This document shows positions 12,063 through 18,982 of a DNA stretch of 64,000 bases, in pieces. Location: assembly GCA_027587225.1 (NCBI GenBank), contig JAPDDQ010000037.1:1-64000 (forward strand), in the 5' to 3' direction. This DNA is from Solirubrobacter taibaiensis (lineage in GTDB: Bacteria > Actinomycetota > Thermoleophilia > Solirubrobacterales > Solirubrobacteraceae). The notes beneath the pieces are model-generated. The model was given only the letters and a program-made list of their open reading frames with translations, did no database searches and had not been told where the DNA came from. Numbering within the stretch: the first letter of the stretch is position 1; each line of letters starts with the position of its first letter. Made by a program: the position numbers and the translations under genes.

Positions 12063-13251
12063 GCTTCGCCCCGCGCGCCGGGTTCAGGTGCTCGACCCAG
12101 GCGATCCGGCCGAGGATCTCGGCGCGGTCGTAGTCGCCGCGATGCAGGATCGCCTTCAGACGGTCGTACTCGGCGCGCGGGATGTTCGGGTGGGCGTTGA
12201 CGACGATCCCGGTCACGCGCTGGCGCGAGCCGCGGGCCATCAGGCGCGTCTTGGCCGCGTTGACGCGGAAGCCTTCCTCCCGGGTGATTTCCGCGATGGC
12301 GTCGTGCGGCGGGCGCAGGTAGTGGTCGGCGGAGAACGTCAGGTCGTCGGCGTAGCGCGAGTAGCGGGCGCCGATCGCAGCGGCGAGGCCGGTGAGCCGC
12401 GCGTCCAGGTGGAAGGCGACGAGGTTGGCCAGCGCGGGCGAGGTGGACGCGCCCTGCGGCAGGTGCGGTGTCGCGAGCCGGCGCGACAGCCGGAACTCGC
12501 CGGGGACGGACTCCTCCACCGGCACGACGTTCGTGCACAGCCCCGTCAGCGTGTGCGCGACGGCCTCCGGGTAGCCCGCGGTGCGGAAGATGCCGTACAC
12601 GCGCGCCGCGGTGACAGACGCGAAGAAGTCCTCGAGGTCCAGCGCGAGCACGACCCGGCGGCCGGTGTGCAGGCCGGCGTGCGTGCGGGCCGAGCGGCCC
12701 TTGACGAACCCATGCGCGGCGTCGTGGGGCGGAATCCAGACCAGCAACTCGCGCAGGATCCAGCGCTGGATCTCCTTCAGCCGCAGCTTCGGGCGCTCCA
12801 GCACACGCGGCGGACCGTGTTTGCGCGGGATGCGCAAGTACGTGTAGTTGCGCAGCTTCCCGGTCGCCCGGCGCTCGAGCCCCTTGACGTCGGCGAGCCA
12901 GGCGAGTTGCCCGGGGTCGAGCTCGAGTCGCTCCGCCAGGTCGCCGACGGTGTCGATCCGCGGCACCGGCCAGCGGCTCGGGGCCATCTCCGTGTGGAAG
13001 ATCGGCTCGCGCAGCACGCGCGGCGGCCGGCGCACGCCGTCCAGCAACGTGGCCACGAACGCGGCGAGCTCGCGCGGCCGGTCCCGCGGTGGCCGGTGGT
13101 AGGCCTCGAGGACCTCGCCGGCCACGCGGTACAACCACACGCGCTTGCCCAGCGCGACGAGCGCTCGCTCGGCCATCGCGTCCCGCTCCCACTCGCCCGC
13201 AAGGAACGCGGCGGCCAGGACGCGGGCGGTTTCGCGCGTGCTCAGCGACAA
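12046..13251 (-). CDS. Retron-type reverse transcriptase with N-terminal helical domain
   Basis: RNA-directed DNA polymerase. Counting from the TTG at 13251 (401 residues), there is an N-terminal helical domain of about 110 residues, then the polymerase: HGFVKGRSARTHAGLH, VLALDLEDFFASV (first catalytic Asp), PQGASTSPALANLV, the active site YADD at 300-303, and QRVTGIVVN near the end. The VTG triplet and an (N/H)A-x2-H motif (here HAGLH) are hallmarks of retron reverse transcriptases. The N-terminal extension recalls the long myxobacterial retron enzymes. The start is uncertain. An ATG ending at 13410 would add 53 low-complexity residues read from a structured segment. The TTG has AGGAG 14 bases upstream. 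A third option is the ATG at 13176. No maturase or integrase domain is seen. Confidence 0.88.
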   Translation of the reverse strand: MSLSTRETARVLAAAFLAGEWERDAMAERALVALGKRVWLYRVAGEVLEAYHRPPRDRPRELAAFVATLLDGVRRPPRVLREPIFHTEMAPSRWPVPRIDTVGDLAERLELDPGQLAWLADVKGLERRATGKLRNYTYLRIPRKHGPPRVLERPKLRLKEIQRWILRELLVWIPPHDAAHGFVKGRSARTHAGLHTGRRVVLALDLEDFFASVTAARVYGIFRTAGYPEAVAHTLTGLCTNVVPVEESVPGEFRLSRRLATPHLPQGASTSPALANLVAFHLDARLTGLAAAIGARYSRYADDLTFSADHYLRPPHDAIAEITREEGFRVNAAKTRLMARGSRQRVTGIVVNAHPNIPRAEYDRLKAILHRGDYDRAEILGRIAWVEHLNPARGAKLRSRL

Positions 13252-13303
13252 CGCCGGCCCGACGGCTCCTGTCGTGCGTGTGCTCCAGGGCAACGTGTCG
13301 CCC

Positions 13304-13424
13304 CGGCGCACACGCGATGCACTGTTCTTGGTACTGCGATCTCCCCGGGGAAACCCCGGAGACACACCGGGGTGTGCGCTCGGGCCGGCATCGTCGCGGC
13401 GGCGAACCATACTTCTGTGCGCCG
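13304..13424 (-). ncRNA. Candidate retron-like non-coding RNA (msr-msd) upstream of the reverse transcriptase
   Basis: Read on the minus strand, this 121-nt segment begins with CGGCGCACA (13424-13416) and ends with its exact complement TGTGCGCCG (13312-13304). Between them lie a CACACC/GGTGTG hairpin and, directly after it, a stem of nine pairs with a two-base bulge, TCTCCGGGG-TTT-CCCC-GG-GGAGA. Retron RNAs sit just upstream of their reverse transcriptase and are closed by such a1/a2 repeats. Against the call: a 9-bp match arises by chance fairly often in GC-rich DNA, the usual AGC branch-point sequence after a1 is not obvious, and 121 nt is short. The segment overlaps the first bases of the divergent PIN gene. 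Confidence 0.35.
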
Positions 13425-13873
13425 TGATCCGCAGGGTGATGATCGACACGATGGTGTTCGACGCGCTGCACGACGACCCGGACGGTCGCGCGGCCGTGCT
13501 GGACGCGGTCCGCCTCGGCGAGCTCCAGCTCCTCACGACGCACGTGCAGGAGGATCAGGTGGCGGCGATCCGCGATCCCGTGCGCCGCAAGGCGCTGCAG
13601 CGGTTGCCGCGCACGGTCGTGCCCTCCTCGGTGACCGTCGACGGCGTCGCCCGTACCGGCCAGGTGCGGGTGAACGCGAACAGCCACTACGCCCGTATGC
13701 GCGACGTGCGCCACTTCCAGGACTCGCTGATCGCCGACGCGACGGCCGCGCGGGCGGACCTGCTCGTCACCGACGACCGGCGCCTGGCCCGCGAAGCGCA
13801 CGACCTCGGCAACGACGTGTGGACCAGCGCCGAGCTGCTCGACTGGGCGAAAGGCCGCCGTGCCCGAAGGTGA
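13424..13873 (+). CDS. PIN-domain protein (putative ribonuclease)
   Basis: About 149 residues from the GTG at 13424, or 144 from the ATG at 13439; the latter gives MIDTMVFDAL, the normal start of a PIN domain. Acidic residues expected in the metal site are present: Asp in MIDTMVF, Asp in HFQDSLIA and Asp-Asp in LVTDDRRL. PIN proteins are Mg-dependent ribonucleases and often toxins of VapBC-type pairs. No antitoxin-like small gene lies next to it. It is divergent from the reverse transcriptase, and its end overlaps the nei-type gene by 14 bases, so it is probably cotranscribed with that gene. The substrate and any link to the reverse transcriptase are open. Confidence 0.75.
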   Translation: MIRRVMIDTMVFDALHDDPDGRAAVLDAVRLGELQLLTTHVQEDQVAAIRDPVRRKALQRLPRTVVPSSVTVDGVARTGQVRVNANSHYARMRDVRHFQDSLIADATAARADLLVTDDRRLAREAHDLGNDVWTSAELLDWAKGRRARR

Positions 13874-14633
13874 CACCATCCATTACGCGGCGAACAAGAT
13901 CCGCCCGGTGCTGCAGGGGCACGTGCCGGACTCGATCGAGACGCCGCACCCGCGCTTCGGGCGCGATCGCTGGCCGCAGAAGCTCGCCGGCGCCGCCGTC
14001 CGCTCGGTCGACGCGCACGGCAAGAACCTCTTCATCCGGTTCGAGAACGGGCTGACCATCCACAGCCACCTGCGGATGACCGGCAAGTGGCGCACCCGTC
14101 CCGGCGACTGGAACACGCCGCGCAACACGTGGCTCATCCTGCGCCGCGGGAACATGCTCGTGGCGCAGATCAACGGGCCGGTGCTGGAGCTGATGACCGA
14201 CAGCCGCACGCGCTTCGACCGTCGCTTGGCGATGCTCGGCCCGGACATCCTCGCGCCCGAGCTCAACGAGGCGGGCATCCTGCGCCGGCTGCGCGAGGAC
14301 GACCCGACGCGGCCGATCGGCGACTCGCTCCTGGACCAGCGGATCATCGCCGGCATCGGGAACCTGTGGAAGGCCGAGGGCTGCTTCGAGGCCGAGATCG
14401 ACCCGTGGCGGCGCACCGGCGACGTCTCCGACGAAGAGGTGCTGAAGATCATCCGCCTCACCCGGCCACGCATGCAGGAGTCGGCGCGGGAGGGGATGCA
14501 GGAGCGCTTCAAGGTCGTCTACGGCCTGTCCGGGCAGGCGTGCCCGCGCTGCGGCGAGTTGTCAAAGATCCGCTCCCGTGGGCAAGGAGACGACAACCGG
14601 ACGACATACTGGTGTCCGAGATGTCAGCGCTGA
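13860..14633 (+). CDS. nei: Fpg/Nei-family DNA glycosylase/AP lyase (endonuclease VIII-like)
   Basis: Excises oxidised pyrimidines and cleaves the abasic site during base-excision repair. The protein has 257 residues from the GTG at 13860. The N-terminus MPEGDT provides the Pro2 nucleophile and Glu3 general acid. SHLRMTGKW carries the strand-inserting Met region. The helix-two-turn-helix contains [15 protein letters not shown]. The C-terminal zinc finger is CPRC...WCPRC with four cysteines. The MPEGDT start is typical of Nei rather than MutM (MPELPEV). The stop overlaps the glycerophosphodiesterase start. Confidence 0.92.
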   Translation: MPEGDTIHYAANKIRPVLQGHVPDSIETPHPRFGRDRWPQKLAGAAVRSVDAHGKNLFIRFENGLTIHSHLRMTGKWRTRPGDWNTPRNTWLILRRGNMLVAQINGPVLELMTDSRTRFDRRLAMLGPDILAPELNEAGILRRLREDDPTRPIGDSLLDQRIIAGIGNLWKAEGCFEAEIDPWRRTGDVSDEEVLKIIRLTRPRMQESAREGMQERFKVVYGLSGQACPRCGELSKIRSRGQGDDNRTTYWCPRCQR

Positions 14634-15325
14634 GACGGATCGGGCACAAGGGCGCCGACCTCATCGTTCCCGGGAACACTCCCGCCTCGTTCGACGCCGC
14701 CCTGGCGCACGGCGTGGACATGATCGAGTTCGACGTGCTCGAGCACCGGGGCCAGTTGCTACTCGCCCACGACTACGAGCACACCGAGGGCGCGCCGACG
14801 CTCGAGGAGGGCCTCGCCCACCTCGCGAGCAGCCCGTTCGAGGGCATCGAGCTGGACGTGGACCTCAAGCTCCCGGGCTACGAGGAGCGCGCCGTGAACG
14901 CGCTGCGTGAGTACGGGCTGGTGGAACGCACGCTGGTCTCGACGATGTGGATGCGGTCGCTGATCGTCCTGCGCGCGCTGGAGCCGCGCCTGCGCCTGGG
15001 CTGGAGCGTCCCGCGCCTGAAGAGCGACCCGACGCAGTCGCTGGTGACCAAGCTCCCGGCCTACGCCGGCGCCGCGTGGGTGCGCACGAAGCTGCCTTCC
15101 GCGGCGCGCGCCCACATCACCGCGGGCCGCTGCGACGCGATCATGTCCCACTGGCGCCTGGTCACCCCGCGCCTGGTGCGGGCGATCAAGGAGTCCGGCG
15201 GCGAGCTCTACGTGTGGACGGTCGACGACGGGTCACGCATCGCCAAGCTCGAGCGCCTCGGCGTGACCGGCGTGATCACCAATGATCCGCGGCTCTTTCA
15301 GAGCACGCACGTGGCGGCGGAGTAA
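14621..15325 (+). CDS. Glycerophosphodiester phosphodiesterase
   Basis: Hydrolyses glycerophosphodiesters to glycerol 3-phosphate and an alcohol. The 234-residue protein is a compact GDPD domain: IGHKGA with His9, EFDVL with Glu36 and Asp38, and the second catalytic His50 in [13 protein letters not shown] and the late VWTVDD and GVITNDP segments complete the TIM-barrel pattern. There is no signal peptide, so it is cytoplasmic. The ATG at 14621 starts just before the barrel; a GTG at 14612 would add three residues. It overlaps the nei stop by 13 bases. Its 3' end overlaps the convergent secreted-protein gene by 28 bases. Confidence 0.9.
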   Translation: MSALRRIGHKGADLIVPGNTPASFDAALAHGVDMIEFDVLEHRGQLLLAHDYEHTEGAPTLEEGLAHLASSPFEGIELDVDLKLPGYEERAVNALREYGLVERTLVSTMWMRSLIVLRALEPRLRLGWSVPRLKSDPTQSLVTKLPAYAGAAWVRTKLPSAARAHITAGRCDAIMSHWRLVTPRLVRAIKESGGELYVWTVDDGSRIAKLERLGVTGVITNDPRLFQSTHVAAE

Positions 15326-15765
15326 CCCGCCGGGTCCGAGCCCGCCTTGGAGGCGTGACCGGGCTCGGTGGCGGCCTCCTGCTGGCGCGGGAGCTTGTCG
15401 CCCTGGCGCCAGCGGAACTTCACGACGCCACGGAGCGTCACCGGCGTGGAGCGCTTCGCGAACGTAAAGCTCCAGCCGTACTCGACCGGCGCGCCCTTCG
15501 CGGTGCCGACGGCGCGCCAGCCTGAGTCGGCGTCTTCGACGTCGTCCCAGCGTCCCTCCGCCGTCCGGTACTCGACCTGGAAGCGCATCGAGAGCCGCGC
15601 ACCCTTGGGTGTGCCGGGCATCGACGCGCGGAGGCCGATCGCGTCAGGCTGCTTGGCCGTGTCGCAGACGTTGACCGTGGCCCACACCGCTGCCGGCTCC
15701 TTGGCCGCGGCGACGCCTGGCAGCAACACCATCAGAGCCAAGGCAACCACCAGTACGCGCAGCAT
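15298..15765 (-). CDS. Secreted protein of unknown function
   Basis: A 155-residue protein with a clean signal peptide (MLRVLVVALALMVLLPGVAAAK, cleavage after AAA). The mature part is beta-rich, with VWATVNVCDTAKQPDAIGLRASMPG, FQVEYRTAEGRW and GVVKFRWRQG, and has one cysteine near each end (NVCD and ATCVL) that could pair. The VNVCDT...IGLRA.MPG beginning recurs in secreted proteins of this group, but I know no function for it. It is divergent from the ECF sigma gene with only 27 bases between them, so the two promoters must overlap. Confidence 0.75.
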   Translation of the reverse strand: MLRVLVVALALMVLLPGVAAAKEPAAVWATVNVCDTAKQPDAIGLRASMPGTPKGARLSMRFQVEYRTAEGRWDDVEDADSGWRAVGTAKGAPVEYGWSFTFAKRSTPVTLRGVVKFRWRQGDKLPRQQEAATEPGHASKAGSDPAGYSAATCVL

Positions 15766-15792
15766 CGAGGCGAAGAATCTAGCGCGCTTGTG

Positions 15793-16344
15793 ATGGATCC
15801 CGGAGACAGTCGTAGTGAGGGTGTGACGGCCACCACCGCGACCCTTCCCGCCACCGCGGATCGCGCGCTCGATTTCGACGCGCTGTACCGCGAATCGCGG
15901 GACGACGTCTTCGCCTACGCCGCGACGCTCTTGCGCGACAGCGCGGCGGCAGAAGACGTGACCGCTTCCTCGTTCGAGCGCGCCTACAAGAAGCGCTCAC
16001 GCTTCGACGCCCGCCGCGGCTCGCCGCGCGCGTGGCTGTTCGGGATCGTCCGCAACGCGGCGCTGGACGAGCTGCGCCGGCGTAAGCGCGCGTTGACGAC
16101 CGCGCTCCCCGACCCGCCCTCGGAGCCCGCGCCCGACGAGGCGGCCGAGCTCGCCGCCGAGCGGGACGCCGTCCGCGCCGCGCTCGCCACGCTGGCCGCG
16201 CGCGACCGCGAGGTCATCGCGCTCAAGTTCCACGCCGATCTGTCCAACGCCGAGATCGCCGACGTGCTCGGCGTCAGCGTGTCCAACGCCGGCACGCTCC
16301 TCAGCCGCGCCATGACCAAGCTCCGGGAGGCCGTCGATGCCTGA
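15793..16344 (+). CDS. ECF-family RNA polymerase sigma factor
   Basis: A 183-residue extracytoplasmic-function sigma factor. Region 2 spans about residues 28-100 (FDALYRESRDDVFAYAATLL, AEDVTASSFERAY, then PRAWLFGIVRNAALDELRRRKR). A short acidic linker follows. Region 4 is LAARDREVIALKFHADLSNAEIADVLGVSVSNAGTLLSRAMTKLR (quoted here only as its extent, about 135-180). The start could also be the GTG at 15790 or the GTG at 15823. It overlaps the DUF4349 gene by 8 bases; that pairing suggests the membrane protein controls it. Confidence 0.9.
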   Translation: MDPGDSRSEGVTATTATLPATADRALDFDALYRESRDDVFAYAATLLRDSAAAEDVTASSFERAYKKRSRFDARRGSPRAWLFGIVRNAALDELRRRKRALTTALPDPPSEPAPDEAAELAAERDAVRAALATLAARDREVIALKFHADLSNAEIADVLGVSVSNAGTLLSRAMTKLREAVDA

Positions 16345-17392
16345 TCTCGAGACCCTCCTGCGGGACGTCAAGCCCGCCCCGAATCCCGCCTGGGCGCTCA
16401 AGCTCGACACCCGGGTGGCCAACCGTTTCCCTACGCCGCCGTCGCGTGCGCGGAGAGCGATGATCAGCGTCGGCGAGCACATGCTGGCGATCGTCGCCTC
16501 GGTCGCCATCGCGGGTGTGATGGGCGTCATCGTCATCGCCGGGCTCTCCGGCGCCGGCGGCGGCGATGAGGAGCCGGCCAGCGCCGGCGGCTCCGCCACG
16601 TCGTCCGAGGCGATCCCGGAGATGTCCGAGCAATCCTCGTCCGGCGGATCGGCGGGCGACTCCGCCGCTCCGGCCGCCGCGCCCGAGTCGCTCCAGCGCG
16701 ACGCCCGCGCCGTGAAGTCGAACACGTCGCTCACGCTCTCGACCACCCCGGACCGTGTCCAGGGCCTCACGAACCGGGCGATCACGATCGTCGACTCGCT
16801 CGGCGGCTTCGTCCAGAGCTCGCAGATCGACCAGGACGGCTCGCGCCGGGCGATCGCGACGCTCTCGCTGCGGATCCCGACCGCGAAGCGCGACGACGGG
16901 CTCGCCCGCATCTCCAAGCTGGCCAACGTGCAGTCGCGCTCCCAGGAGACCGAGGACGTCACCGACCAGCGCGAGGCGCTCGAGGCCGCCGTGCGCGACG
17001 CGCGCGCCGACCGCGAGGGGCTGCGCAACCGGCTCGCCAAGGCGACGACCGACAAGGAGCGCTCGCGGCTGCGTGCGCTGGTGAACCGCTCGTCGCGCCG
17101 GGTCACCCAGGCGCAGCGCCAGGTCAATGAGCTCGGCCGCGAGGTCAGCTACGCCACCGTGGACCTCGAGATCCGCGGCACGCGCCGCTCCGGGGAGGCC
17201 GCCGCACCCGGCGACCGCTGGACCCCGGGCGACGCGCTCGGCGACGCCGTCCGCGTCCTCGAGGTGATCGCGGGCGTGTTGATGATCGTTTTGGCCATCC
17301 TGCTGCCGATCGCCGCAATCGTCGTCCTGGCGGCGATCGCGGCCCGAATCCTCACCCGTCGGCGGCGCGAGCGGGCGCTCGAGGTGGCATAG
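16337..17392 (+). CDS. DUF4349 membrane protein, probable partner of the ECF sigma factor
   Basis: A 351-residue protein. The N-terminal 40 residues (MPDLETLLRDVKPAPNPAW) are cytoplasmic and could contact the sigma factor. A transmembrane helix is at about 48-70, followed by a Ser/Gly/Ala-rich linker. The DUF4349 domain runs from about 115 to 285 with a long helical hairpin (residues about 205-265, rich in Arg/Glu heptads). A second membrane segment is near 300-335, ending in RRRRER. DUF4349 proteins often neighbour sigma factors. The anti-sigma role is inferred from operon order and topology; no classical zinc-binding anti-sigma motif (H-x3-C-x2-C) is seen. Confidence 0.82.
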   Translation: MPDLETLLRDVKPAPNPAWALKLDTRVANRFPTPPSRARRAMISVGEHMLAIVASVAIAGVMGVIVIAGLSGAGGGDEEPASAGGSATSSEAIPEMSEQSSSGGSAGDSAAPAAAPESLQRDARAVKSNTSLTLSTTPDRVQGLTNRAITIVDSLGGFVQSSQIDQDGSRRAIATLSLRIPTAKRDDGLARISKLANVQSRSQETEDVTDQREALEAAVRDARADREGLRNRLAKATTDKERSRLRALVNRSSRRVTQAQRQVNELGREVSYATVDLEIRGTRRSGEAAAPGDRWTPGDALGDAVRVLEVIAGVLMIVLAILLPIAAIVVLAAIAARILTRRRRERALEVA

Positions 17393-17398
17393 AAAGGC

Positions 17399-17419
17399 CC
17401 GGGGGTGGTAGACCCCCGG
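17399..17419 (+). promoter_or_regulatory. Perfect 8-bp hairpin ending in the start codon of the Crp/Fnr gene
   Basis: CCGGGGGT, loop GGTAG, ACCCCCGG. The right arm ends on the first G of the GTG start (17419), so in mRNA the stem would cover the ribosome site, and no separate Shine-Dalgarno is left. There is no T run, so a terminator is less likely. It could be a translational switch or an operator for the regulator itself. Confidence 0.5.
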
Positions 17420-18120
17420 TGAACGTGACCGGCAGCACACTTCCAACCGCGGAACTTCTCGCCCGGGTCCCAGTGTTCGCATCGCTGGGGCCCGACGACC
17501 TCGCGCTCGTCGCCGAGGTCTCCCACCCGCGCCGTTTCGGGGCGGGTGAAGTCGTCTTCCGCGAGGGAGATGAATCCAACACGTGTTACGTGGTCCGGAC
17601 AGGCCACGCACGCGCCGTGCGCGAGCACGCGGACGGGCGCCAGATCGCGCTCGCCACCTTCGGACCGGGAGACATCTTCGGTGAGCTGGCGATGTTCGAC
17701 GACGAACGTCGCAGCGCGACGGTCGAGACGATCGACGTCGTCGAAGCGCTCGCCATCCTCGGGCCGGACATGCGCCGGCTGATGCTGAGGCGCCCGCAGC
17801 TCGCGGTCGGCCTGGCCTCGTCGCTGGCTCGGCGGTTGCGGGCGACCAACGAGCGCCTGGCCAGCCAGTCGTTCCAGACCGTCCAGTCGCGCGTGGCGAG
17901 CGTGATCGCCGGACTCGTCGAGCAGGCGGTGGCCGAGGGCACACCACCCGGCGACGTGCAGATCACGGCCACGCAGGCCGATCTCGCGATGCTCGCGGGT
18001 TCCTCGCGCGAGTCCGCTTCCCGGTTCCTCGCGACGCTGGAACGGGCAGGGGTGATCTCTCAGGGCCGTGGCCGGCTGGTCGTCCACGACCCAGACGCGC
18101 TGCGCAACTATGTCTACTGA
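17419..18120 (+). CDS. Crp/Fnr-family transcriptional regulator
   Basis: A 233-residue DNA-binding regulator. The cyclic-nucleotide-binding barrel spans about 12-125 (LARVPVFASLGPDDLALVAE, FREGDESNTCYVVRTGHARA, FGPGDIFGELAMFDDERRSATV). The GELA and RRSAT residues are the phosphate-binding cassette, so cAMP or a related ligand is possible. A long dimer helix follows, then a winged helix with ATQADLAMLAGSSRESASRFL as the recognition region. There is no Fnr-type cysteine cluster. The start is a GTG inside a hairpin. The end overlaps the NUDIX gene by 11 bases. Confidence 0.93.
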   Translation: MNVTGSTLPTAELLARVPVFASLGPDDLALVAEVSHPRRFGAGEVVFREGDESNTCYVVRTGHARAVREHADGRQIALATFGPGDIFGELAMFDDERRSATVETIDVVEALAILGPDMRRLMLRRPQLAVGLASSLARRLRATNERLASQSFQTVQSRVASVIAGLVEQAVAEGTPPGDVQITATQADLAMLAGSSRESASRFLATLERAGVISQGRGRLVVHDPDALRNYVY

Positions 18121-18514
18121 GCTGGAGACGTCCTACGGCGGGGTGGTCTTACGCGGGGAGGAGCTCCTCGTGATCACCCCGGCCGGCAAACGCGTCACCG
18201 GCCTGCCGAAGGGCGGGATGGAAGCCGGCGAGACGCCGGAGCAGGTCGCCGCGCGCGAGGTGCGCGAGGAGACGGGGGTCGTGGCGAACGTGATCGAGCC
18301 GCTCGGCGATGTTCGGTACACCTACCGGCGCGGCGGGCGCCGAGTGCGCAAGACCGTCCATTTCTTCCTCTGCGAGTACGTCGACGGCTCCACGAGCGAC
18401 CACGATCACGAGGTCGACGACGCTCGCTGGATCGCGCTGGCGAGCGCTCGCGAGGCCCTCTCGTACCCGGGCGAGCGGGCACTGATCGAGCGCCTGCTGT
18501 CCAAGAAGGCGTAA
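18110..18514 (+). CDS. NUDIX hydrolase
   Basis: A 134-residue single-domain NUDIX enzyme. The box is G-x5-E-x7-REVREETGV, within GGMEAGETPEQVAAREVREE at about residues 37-56, with the metal-binding glutamates intact. Such enzymes cleave nucleoside diphosphates linked to another group. The short KGGMEAGE form followed by YTYRRGGRRVRKTVHFFLC resembles the diadenosine polyphosphate or diphosphoinositol-polyphosphate type, but the substrate is not certain. The ATG at 18110 overlaps the regulator gene upstream, so the two are translationally coupled. Confidence 0.9.
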   Translation: MSTELETSYGGVVLRGEELLVITPAGKRVTGLPKGGMEAGETPEQVAAREVREETGVVANVIEPLGDVRYTYRRGGRRVRKTVHFFLCEYVDGSTSDHDHEVDDARWIALASAREALSYPGERALIERLLSKKA

Positions 18515-18534
18515 GGGCGCTAGTCTGCCGCGTC

Positions 18535-18933
18535 GTGCAGGTCCTCAACTTCTACTCCACGGTGTTCGCCGACCAGATGAAGCGCGGTCGCAAGACGGCG
18601 ACCATCCGCCTCGGCGACAAGCGGCACAAGTACCGCAAGAACCAGGTCGTGCTGGTCACCGTCGGCTACCAGTACTCGCCCCGCGAGAAGCTGTTCCACG
18701 CCGTCATCGACAACGTGGAGGTCAAGCGCGTCAAGGACCTCTCGCCGCGCGACATCGAGCACGACAATCCCGAGTTCCGCCGTACCGAGGAGCTCGTGCA
18801 TTTCCTCAAGCAGATCTACGATCGCGAGGTGGCGCTGGATGACACGGTCACCGTCGTTCGGTTCTCGCAGATCGTCGAAAATCCGCCGGACTTCCAGGAT
18901 CGCCTGCGCGGCGTGGGCGGCGCTCAAAACTAA
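18535..18933 (+). CDS. ASCH-domain protein
   Basis: A 132-residue protein from the GTG at 18535. MQVLNFYSTVFADQMKRGRK followed by TATIRLGDKRHKYRKNQVVLVTVGYQ is the PUA-like ASCH fold: a small beta barrel with a conserved Lys/Thr-x-R (KTATIRLGD) on the likely RNA or nucleotide binding face. ASCH proteins are proposed RNA-binding or RNA-editing-like modules, and one group hydrolyses N4-acetylcytidine. The exact role here is unknown. It follows the NUDIX gene by 20 bases on the same strand and is probably in its operon. Confidence 0.78.
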   Translation: MQVLNFYSTVFADQMKRGRKTATIRLGDKRHKYRKNQVVLVTVGYQYSPREKLFHAVIDNVEVKRVKDLSPRDIEHDNPEFRRTEELVHFLKQIYDREVALDDTVTVVRFSQIVENPPDFQDRLRGVGGAQN

Positions 18934-18982
18934 GCCCGGGCATCCCCTCCGCCCCACCCCGATCATCCGTGCCTTAGGCGCG

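Noticed and set aside
13251-13410. N-terminal extension of the reverse transcriptase to the ATG at 13410 or further to 13536
   Set aside because: The added residues are low in complexity and derive from the hairpin region; the domain-like sequence starts after 13251. It is kept as an alternative start only.
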